Shown: positions 55,996 through 64,000 of the stretch, one piece after another | Layout: every line of letters begins with the position of its first letter | Numbering within the stretch: position 1 is the first letter of the stretch | DNA from: Thunnus maccoyii | Lineage: Eukaryota > Chordata > Actinopteri > Scombriformes > Scombridae | Direction of reading: 5' to 3' | Assembly: GCF_910596095.1 (NCBI RefSeq) | Contig: NC_056550.1 | Span: 24,858,001-24,922,000 of the forward strand | DNA length: 64,000 nt | Made by a program: the position numbers and the translations under genes | Notes under the pieces: generated by a model | Told to the model about the DNA's origin: nothing | What the model saw: the letters and a program-made list of their open reading frames with translations, nothing else | Databases searched by the model: none

Positions 55996-57447
55996 CTATA
56001 AATAACTTATCTCCAATGAGGTGCTCTGTTCCAAGTTTTCCTCTGGCAGGGTTTTGATGTTCCCATTTTTGGCTCCATTGAGAAGCAGCGGGACAGTCAG
56101 TGTGGACCCATTGACTGGGTCCTTCCCTTTTGAGTCCTTTCGAGTGTCCTTCTTGTCTGGGGAGGACAGCTCTGTTGCCGCTGCTCCTTTCTCTGAGAAC
56201 ACAGGCTGAGAACTCTGCGGCTGGAAGCTGCTGTTGCCATTTTGGGCAATTCTGTAGATCTCAGTCATTTCTGAGATGTCTTCCTCATCATCGTCCTCTT
56301 CATCCCTGATTCCCCGTCTCAGGCTCTCCCTGGGCATGAGCGCCCTCCTCCCCTCCTCCTGCTGCTGCTGGCGCTCCATGGGCTCGTGGTTCTCCACCTT
56401 CCTTGTGGAGCGACAGAGGGCTTTTCTGAAGCCCCTCTTGAAGTTGTCTGACAAGAAGCCATAGACGATGGGGTTGGCACAGCTGTTGGCGTAGCCAAGC
56501 ACAACTACAAAATAGTAAAGGCCGTGGTACTCTGAGGGCAGAGATACCAGCAGGTTGATGATATTGAGGGCATAGAAAGGCAGCCAGCAGAAGACAAACA
56601 CAGCCACCACAATCACAACCATGCGTGTAACTTTTCTCTCCGACTTCCTTCGCTTGGTTGAGGTTGCGTGGACCTTCTTACCCGAGCTGCGGATCTTGAA
56701 GACAATGAGCAGGTAGCAGAGGCAGATGATAAGAAGTGGGCAGAAGAATCCGACAGTGGAAGTGTAAATGATGAAGGCTGCCCTCCAGATGTTAGCTGGC
56801 TGTGGCCAGGCGATGTTACAGGTGCCTCCTGCCTTCTGGATATTAGCAAAGATGACTACAGGCAGAACAACAAGGAACGACAGTGCCCACACAGTGCCAT
56901 TCACCACTTTGGCCACCTGAGGGCGCCGCCACTTAGATGAGCGAATGGGGTGGACCACAGCCAGGTATCGGTCGATGCTCATCACGGTCAGGCAGAAGAT
57001 GCTGGTGAATTGATTGATGGAGTCAACTGTCATGACCAGGCGGCACATGAAGGAGCCAAAAGGCCACGACTGGAGGGTGTTCTGAACCGCCAGGAAAGGT
57101 AGGCCGAGCATAAAGAGCTCGTCAGCGATGGCCAGGTTCAGGATGTAGATATTCGTCACTGATTCTATCTTCGAGTAGTGCAGCACAATGTGGATGACTA
57201 AAGTGTTTCCGCCCAGGCCGATGATGCAAACAATTATGTATATGAGTGGGATGAGGACCCCTGCTACGCTGGGACCTGAAGAGACGTCTGGGACTGAGGA
57301 GTTGGTGGAGTTGATCAGTGTCTCGTTCAGAATGCTGTCGTTGAACATGAGCAGAAATAGGGGAACACCAGGAGACGGGCTGGCGAAGCTGCCGTTCTCC
57401 CACATCTCATCCGTCATGTCCAGCCCGGGAACCAAGACGTCACCCAT
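55996..57447 (-). CDS. sstr3: Somatostatin receptor type 3, complete coding region in one exon, 483 aa
   Basis: Seven-transmembrane Gi-coupled receptor for somatostatin at the plasma membrane. DRYLAVVHP is at residues 159-167, the ligand-anchoring Asp142 in TM3, the disulfide pair Cys135/Cys210, FCWLPFY in TM6, NPIVYGF in TM7 and a likely palmitoylated Cys345. Five N-glycosylation sites lie in the N-terminus (Asn18, 36, 41, 46, 49). Subtype 3 is indicated by the acidic C-tail run DEEDDDEED (382-390) and the terminal ISYL, both as in mammalian SSTR3. Length exceeds human (418). The frame is open upstream to a splice acceptor at 57504, but it holds no earlier ATG (57495 is GTG), so the start is placed at 57447. 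Met11 in a better context is an alternative. Confidence 0.95.
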   Translation of the reverse strand: MGDVLVPGLDMTDEMWENGSFASPSPGVPLFLLMFNDSILNETLINSTNSSVPDVSSGPSVAGVLIPLIYIIVCIIGLGGNTLVIHIVLHYSKIESVTNIYILNLAIADELFMLGLPFLAVQNTLQSWPFGSFMCRLVMTVDSINQFTSIFCLTVMSIDRYLAVVHPIRSSKWRRPQVAKVVNGTVWALSFLVVLPVVIFANIQKAGGTCNIAWPQPANIWRAAFIIYTSTVGFFCPLLIICLCYLLIVFKIRSSGKKVHATSTKRRKSERKVTRMVVIVVAVFVFCWLPFYALNIINLLVSLPSEYHGLYYFVVVLGYANSCANPIVYGFLSDNFKRGFRKALCRSTRKVENHEPMERQQQQEEGRRALMPRESLRRGIRDEEDDDEEDISEMTEIYRIAQNGNSSFQPQSSQPVFSEKGAAATELSSPDKKDTRKDSKGKDPVNGSTLTVPLLLNGAKNGNIKTLPEENLEQSTSLEISYL

Positions 57448-57504
57448 GGATGCCCTCTTTCTATCACTTTGTCCTTCTGCTGTCTCAGCTCCCACCCATC
57501 TGTT
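57448..57504 (-). promoter_or_regulatory. sstr3: sstr3 5' leader end with splice acceptor and five-codon upstream ORF
   Basis: A TTCAACAG acceptor-like word places the exon start at 57504, so the promoter lies beyond an upstream intron. An ATG at 57499 opens a minimal upstream frame of four codons plus stop (57499-57485), 37 bases before the receptor ATG. It could reduce translation of the receptor; this is inferred from position only. Confidence 0.5.
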
Positions 57505-58639
57505 CTGTTGAAGGGGAAAAAAATCAATTTGTTATCTAACTGAATAGTTGACATTTTCACAGAAAAATGAGCATATCTTTATTTTTCAAGGACATGACAA
57601 AGTATTGAGATTTCTACAAACACTATGTTTTTCTGTGCTGCTGATTTAAAAGCATGTATCTTTCTTCTTTATTGAAAAAACTGCATGTTTGCTCATTTCA
57701 GCTTTGAAAATCATCAGAAGGACATGTTGACATGGTTCTGATAGACTTCAAGGTGTGAGTCACACACAGTAATTCAGCTTATTTCTCTAGAGGGCAGTTT
57801 TTGCTGATATACTACTTTTGGGGCCATTTTGGTCCTTTATGGGTGCAAAAACAATTAAATTAAACACTTACACAGCACACGCAGCTCTGCAACTACTAAT
57901 AATCAAACAAAAATGGTTAAAAATAATAAAATATTCTTAAGCATTTCGTTTTACCCCCTATTCATTTATAAGTACACAATCATTCATGAACGTTTCTCCT
58001 CCAAGTCGCCTTTAATTTCTGATCCTGGTCATCATCAACATGTTTACGATGAAAAACACAGGAAGGCCGTAAAGATGACGCTCAGAGTACGAGTGGCACG
58101 GACAAAAGAAAAAGAAAAATACAGGATTTGGATAATGAAAAGCAAACGCAATAGAGGAGGATATGAGATGAGTCAGACAGGAAACAATTAAACCGAGGTG
58201 AAAATGGATGTTTGCAGTTAGACTGATTTGACCACTACAGCTATATTTGGTCCTATTGATACAGCAGGCAAATTAAACACAGTATGTTCCCACACACGGA
58301 TGCAATACTGATAATTGACATTTGATTAGCAGCCAACGTGTTGTTTCAGTGGACTCACACTTTGTAAACATCTCTACTGACCGACTACTGAAGCAAAGTA
58401 ACAGCTGGCACACTCACCCTCGCATTCACACAGTCACTTTCATTTAGAAATTATAAAGTAACAGAAAAATTAGCCTTTGTTTGCATTATATTGGATATAT
58501 TCTGATTGTGACAAAAAAGCAAAGCTGAAAGATGGTGATTTATGGGGGTTATGTTGATCTCTTTTTGGACTTCTACATTAGATATTATGGAATAAACAAG
58601 CAAAATACTGTAATTAAGAGATTCAGTTTGTGGCTAGGG
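57505..58639. other. sstr3 upstream, no gene seen
   Basis: Probably the intron or promoter side of sstr3. A 92-codon frame at 57913-58191 has no recognisable protein features. No exon 1 or TATA could be assigned. Confidence 0.4.
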
Positions 58640-59010
58640 ATGGCTATACTACCTCGGTCCAAACTGGAAAATATGAAGAACTGTTAAATGGATTGCAATG
58701 AAATTCAGTGTAGCCAATCAGATCCTCCTCAGGATGAAATTCATTACCTTTGGTGATCCCTTAACTTTCCTGGGGCCATCATTAAGTCAAAAATTCAAAT
58801 TTGTTTGTGATTGAATTCTTGCAAAACTAATGAGATTCCCATCGGCCTCAGCTGTAGTTTTTGTTTAGTGCTAATTAGCAAATGTTAGCATGCTAAAAAG
58901 CTGAACTTAAATGAACATGGTCAACATTGTACCTGCTTAACGTGAGCATGTTAGCATTGTTATTGTGAGCGTGTTGCCATGCGGCTGTTAGCTTTTGGCT
59001 GTACAGTCTC
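58640..59010. repeat. Dispersed repeat with GTTAGCATGCTAA words
   Basis: Carries phrases typical of a frequent teleost repeat (AAATGGATTGCAATGAAATT, CTTTGGTGATCCCTTAACTT, GCAAATGTTAGCATGCTAAA). It is related in style to the one at 12835-13035. Class not assigned. Confidence 0.5.
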
Positions 59011-61133
59011 ACAGAGCGACTAGCCAACCCTGTCTCCTAGTAATCACATTCATATACAACTAAACTGCAACAACAAACACATTTTGCTAGAAAGATAATG
59101 CTGGATGAATGTTTTCTTCTCGTTGTCTTGGTTCAATACACAAAAAAGTCTGCAGTGACTTGAAGCAAAACATGTTTATTGACATTTAAGTGAAACCATG
59201 ATCTGTCACTAACCTGAACCAAAATGCTTTTGTTGCCCAAACCAAACCACACTCTGGATGTGAACCCTGTCAATTCCGTTTGCCAACACAATGTAATTGG
59301 GAAAACAATACATATATAAAACGTAAATTCTAGGCGACAAGGTTGCATAACTCTAGACTCTTAGTCAATCAAATCATGGAATCAGCAACTAAAATAATTG
59401 GGAGACACTGAGTTCTGAACATTCTTCCCTTTTTAAGGAATAATTTTAGCTAGCCTGGCTCTGTCGAAAGGTGGCACTTATTAATACCTATTTGTTTAAT
59501 CTGTATAAAAACCAAAGTGTGTTATGTGCCAGACCATTTTGTTTTTATTGGTTTTTCCAGTTGTGCTAATAGGCTAATGTGCTGCTAGTGGTAACTTCAT
59601 ATTTAGCGTACAAACATGAGAGTGGTATCAATCTCCTCATCTAACTCTTGGAAATAAAGTGAATAAGTGTATTTTTAAGATTTTTCACTGCTGTAGCAGA
59701 TGAAGTAATATTGTTATGGAGAAATATCAATAATTTCAGAAAATATTTCTGACCATCTTCCTGTTTTTCCAAAATATCTGATGTTGTTTTCAGAAGATCA
59801 GCAGTGAGAATAGCACAGATGTGCCCTGCGCTCATTGATATAGTTCATCAAACAAACCGACGGAAAGGTTATTGTCACCTCAATGGTGATAGCTGCAAAG
59901 TCTATGAAAAAGACATTCAGTCTTTCTGCCTTACTGGAGTTCAATTTAAAACACACATGAGGGAAAAAAACAGCAACAGCACAAACAGGAAAACGAGAAA
60001 AGACAACAAACGTACGTCTTTATATGAGACTTGAGCAGTTTCTTTGATTTTAGCAGATTGTCCCATTAATCATTTTTCAATATCTTCAATTCCTTGTGAT
60101 TACAGATAATTCACATTAAATGTGGAGCACCATGGAAACCAGAGAAAGAGAAAACCCAGAGATCGGCGTCGTAAATCAAACAGAACCAAATAAACGGCAA
60201 CACACGGCAGCAGATCAAGAATAGATTTTTCTCATCTCGAGTGAAATCGTTTTAAATGAGAAAAAATATCTTGCAGACTTTTCTCCTGGTTCTTGGTGAT
60301 CAACGAGTTATACCATTATATATCAACAACAGCAAAGATTCTCGTGCAGCTGCTGACGGACTTCGTTACAACCAGGATTAGATCCATATATTGGTTTACT
60401 ACACTGAGCTGAAATTAAATATCAGATATTGACCTGATAAGGCAGCTGTTCATAAAAGAGGTTTCTTTCCTCACAGCTACAGTCTGCAATGACATTTATG
60501 ATGCTGCTTTGTGTTTATTAACGATTCAAATACAAATTTTAAAGGGATTATTAATGTAAAGGAGAAATCCGTAACAGTATGCATCATCCTGCCTTCCAGG
60601 ACAACACAGGTTTTACCAAAATGTATCCCTCTGGTCTCCTTACATGATATAATGTTTGCCACGACAGCTCAAGCAGTTACCATTATCCATGTATGAAGAT
60701 TAACCTTTTTAATAAAGCTACATTCTTTCTAATGAAGGTTTATTTATATCTCCTGAAAACAAAATCTCAGTTTTCATCATTAGTGAGGACAGAATGACTT
60801 TCGAGACCAATTTAAAAACAAATGGCAATTACACTACAAAGAAAACTGACACAATTGGCACAACTTGAACCATTAGTTCTATTTAAAAGCCAAAAAGAAC
60901 AGAAAGATTTTATTTTTGGGCCACTTATGTTGTCCAGCAGTCAGCCAGAGTCACTAATGACCATGTTGTGGGCAGGAAATGAGAGCAAGGGAAAGCAAGA
61001 GAGTGATGGATTCTTTTTTTTGCAGCTTTCATAGAAATTAATGGAAATGTTTGGATACCGACATCAGAGTTTAACAGCTCAACATCTTCACTGCACAGAT
61101 CAACAATATCAGCCAACAGTCAGGTTTCCATCC
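59011..61133. other. Intergenic, no gene seen
   Basis: AT-rich; only short random frames. No RNA gene or supported transposon. Confidence 0.45.
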
Positions 61134-61626
61134 AAATATACAGTCTGGTTGCCAGAATAAAACGTTGACAATGTACGTTTCTGCAAACCACAGAAACGTT
61201 GAATATCTACGTTTCAACATGTGTAATACGTAGCATATTAACATTTCAACAATACGTATCATTTCAAAATTTCAACAAAACGTATCATATTGATATTTAA
61301 ATCAAACATATCATATCAACATTTCCAAAATACGCATCATATCAACATTTCTAAAGTGGCGTAGTTCACATGTGATCTTTATGAGCTGACTTTCCGATAA
61401 CCCTAACCAAGTGGTCTTTGTGCCTAAACCTAACCAGACCTTAACCACAGTGTTGTCAAACCTTAAAACATCATTATTCAATGGATAGAAATGTTAATAC
61501 GCTACGTTTGTAGAAATGTTGATATGATACGTATTACACGTGTTGAAACATATATATTCAATGTTTCTGTGGTTTGCAGAAATGTTATATGCCAACGTTT
61601 TGTTCTGGCGATTGAGTTGAAATATA
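61134..61626. mobile_element. MITE with long terminal inverted repeats and 7-bp target duplication
   Basis: Element 61141-61619 flanked by AAATATA at 61134-61140 and 61620-61626. The arms match in inverted orientation for about 90 bases: GCCAGAA-AAAACGTTG, TTTCTGCAAACCACAGAAAC, then GTTTCAACA-GTGTAATACG. The centre holds direct TACGTATCAT-type repeats and a CCTAAACCTAACCAGACC segment. No coding capacity. Confidence 0.75.
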
Positions 61627-62517
61627 GCGCAAATTTTAACCAAATTTACAGAAAATCTGCAAAATAATGTGTGAATTAATGCTTGTTTTCACCAGCTGTT
61701 ATGTAAATATTAGGAGTCGGTTCATCTAGAAGTTGGTGGCACTAATTCTCCAGTTGGTGCCATTAAACCACTACAGAAGAGGAGGACACAATGAGATGTT
61801 GCAATTAAAAGAGCTGCAATCAGAGCTCAAACGATAGAAAACCATGTGAAAAAAGGTGATGGTGCATCAGAATAAGGGGAAGAGGACGCTGCACTTGAAA
61901 ACTTACTTTGTACAAGCGACACAAAGGTGAGATTTATGCTTCATCAGAAGTATTTTCAAACAGTACTTTTCAGTTTTACAAGAGAAAAGACTTAAAGGAT
62001 GAAGACTAACCAGTTGGTTTAAAAAATGCAGGTCTGGTTTACTAACCAAGACCCCTTAAAGAGCAGCACACAGCCGCTTCCCAGAGTTTTTCTGTGGGAT
62101 GAGACAGTCCCGAATGGGGCTAATGTGTTCGTCTCTTAAGTGGAAGCTTCAGTGGTGTCTAGTGATTTCTATTGCACTTTGTTGCATTTTGCATCTATTG
62201 ATGCTACTTATGTGTTATGCGCACTGAAAGTATGAATAAAAACAGGTGTATGGAAACGCATATAATGACACAAAGGTACATTTTTGGTGACACACTTGTG
62301 TGCTTTAGGATGAGGTTCTCCAAACGCAACAAAAAGTGCTTTGAATACCTGCAAAGATTTTATGTCATAAGCCTGGTCTTAAAATGGAAGTTTGAGATGT
62401 CTTTATGATCTGATCTGATGATTTTAGAATTTTTAAAGAAACAAATATACTTTCATAGGACATTTATACGTTTTTATAAGCATACAGATATGTATAAATA
62501 GACAAACAAGTAAAAAC
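61627..62517. other. Intergenic, host repeat of the MITE plus unassigned DNA
   Basis: No gene. The flanks of the 61.1-61.6 kb element (GGTTTCCATCC on the left; AATAATGTGTGAATTAATGC on the right) read like one older repeat split by it. Confidence 0.4.
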
Positions 62518-62855
62518 TAGAGCTGAAAAAGTTGGTCGATTGATTGATTAGTAAACAATTAATAATTTCAATAATTTTTCAAGGAAAAATACGAAACATT
62601 ATTGGTTCCAGCTTCTCACATGTGGGGATTTGCTGCTTCTCTTTGTCATATTTGATAGTAAACTGATAAATCTTTTGTTGAGTTGACAGCTGGTCAGAAA
62701 GAACAACAACAATCTGAAGACGTCATCCTGGGCTTTGGGATGTTGTGATGGGAATTTTTGACTATGCTTTGACATTTCATAAACTATTAATCATTTAATA
62801 AAAAAAACAAGATTAACTGATGATGAAAATAATGGATAGTGGCAGCCCTTAAGTT
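62518..62855. mobile_element. 'GCTGCAA'-family MITE, divergent copy
   Basis: Starts AGAGCTGAAAAAGTTGGTCG, contains GTCATCCTGGGCTTTGGGA as in the 24.1 kb copy, and ends AATGGATAGTGGCAGCCCTT. Confidence 0.6.
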
Positions 62856-63577
62856 AAAAAAGAAGAAGAATGAAAAGGAAATATTAAGATTAGCAGCCTC
62901 TGCTTTAAATAAATCTCTTTCTTTTCTCTCGCCCTGACTGTAGTGCAGCTGTAACATCTATTCACATTTCTTACAACCGTGATGCCTCAGAGAGATCACT
63001 TTATCAAGCTCCCTATCTACATTTCTCATCTCGAACACCCTGAAGTCAGTCTAATATCTGCATTGCATTTGTCATATTTCATTCTGCCTCATTAATCTTC
63101 ATACTAAAGACCCTGGGACCTTTCAGGCCTTTCAAACCTTTCTGAAATGAAAATCTATTCAGTTTGGAAATCGGGGTTCTGAACTGCTACCGGTGTCACA
63201 CGAGAGCGAGACACTCTGTAATGTAAATTTCTCCTCATCTGTCTTTCTTTTCTTTAAATGACACGAGGGGAGGGGAGCACAACGATTATGTGACATGACG
63301 CTGTCTTATAACCTCAAGTCTGAATACTTATAACAAGAGTAATCGATGTCTCTCTGCAAACATCTGCTCTGACTCTAAAACCAGAGGCTGAGACTGTCCG
63401 TAGCTGGCGTCCTTCTGGCTGAAGGCAGAATACTTTGTGTCAACAACATCTGAAAAAATAGGGCGCTCATGCTAAAATTACATATGATCTATATTTGAAT
63501 CTTTTGATGTCCAGTGTGCCTTGCTTTTGATTGGTCGACAGTCAAAACTGTATTGAGGACTCATCTCTTGTGGTCAT
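62856..63577. other. Intergenic, no gene seen
   Basis: No coding signal or recognised repeat. Confidence 0.45.
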
Positions 63578-64000
63578 TAGATTAGATTAGATAAGATTAG
63601 ATTAGATTCAACTTTATTGTCATTGCACAGAGTACAAGTACTGAGATAACAAAATGCTGTTTAGCATCTAACAAGAAGTACAAAAGAAGCAGTAAATGCA
63701 GTGTAGTGTAATATATGTATAATATGTAAATAGAATACACAGTTAGGGTAGGTATGAATATGCTAAGACATATACAGTATGAACAGTATGAACAGAGTGA
63801 TATGAATACACTAAACTATATACAGAGTGAACACTAGTAACAGTATGAGCAGTATGAAACATAGCCAGTATAGACAGTGGTGTAAGTGTGGAGTAAATAA
63901 TGAATAAATATGAATAAACTATAGGCCAGATATAAACAGGATAGACAGTAGTATAGATATGTATTGTAATAGTAAATATAGTAGTATATAGTAAGTGGTT
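63578..64000 (-). repeat. Retroposon 3' end with ATCTA tail and degenerate GTATGAACA repeats
   Basis: TTAGA pentamers at 63578-63609 adjoin TCAACTTTATTGTCATTGCA. On the minus strand this is an AATAAAGTTGA tail followed by pentamers, as in LINE/SINE 3' ends. From about 63760 the sequence is a loose array of GTATGAACA/TATACAGAGTGAAC units that runs off the window. Confidence 0.5.

Noticed and set aside
57448-57495. N-terminal extension of SSTR3 starting at 57495
   Set aside because: That codon is GTG on the minus strand and no in-frame ATG precedes 57447 after the splice acceptor.
61380-61440. Interstitial telomere repeat
   Set aside because: The CCTAAACCTAACC stretch is short, irregular and part of a MITE core, not a TTAGGG array.

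Overview
This window is vertebrate nuclear DNA, most likely from a percomorph-type teleost. The genes are intron-rich with GT-AG splicing, the proteins are clearly vertebrate, and the AT-rich spaces hold teleost-style repeats: hAT-type MITEs, LINE 3' tails, Ty3/gypsy pieces, an endogenous retrovirus and long microsatellites. No species can be named from the sequence alone.

Layout. 1-0.93 kb: 3' coding part of an apolipoprotein L-like gene (+). 1.1-7.8 kb: mobile-element graveyard, with the 3' LTR and broken env of an endogenous retrovirus (-), the LTR itself split by a small hAT element, abutting a decayed Ty3/gypsy element (+). 9.6-10.4 kb: nested MITEs. 10.7-14.2 kb: complete six-exon cytosolic sulfotransferase (+). 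14.3-15.5 kb: foldback element. 15.7-25.0 kb: complete eif3d (-), 15 coding exons, 552 aa, introns loaded with repeats. 25-35 kb: repeat-rich intergenic DNA with no convincing host gene. 35.4-47.9 kb: complete sarcomeric (fast skeletal type) myosin heavy chain (+), TATA promoter, two non-coding and 39 coding exons, 1937 aa, no disabling change. 48-56 kb: nested transposons, microsatellites and two LINE fragments. 56.0-57.5 kb: somatostatin receptor 3 (-), coding region in one exon. 57.5-64 kb: repeats only.

The genes do not form a functional unit. They do look like a conserved neighbourhood: APOL genes, EIF3D, a myosin heavy chain (MYH9) and SSTR3 also lie near each other on human 22q12-q13. 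The myosin here is sarcomeric, not the non-muscle MYH9 type, which makes the locus interesting for myosin gene history.

I found no convincing new biological system. The best leads are the solitary sarcomeric myosin in an APOL-EIF3D-SSTR3 neighbourhood, its GC-AG intron, a 97% identical 163-bp duplication in its first intron, three serial tRNA-like modules in an eif3d intron, the multi-level transposon nests, and an SSTR3 with a leader micro-ORF and a changed ciliary-targeting motif. Exon boundaries were placed by hand from splice signals and reading-frame continuity.
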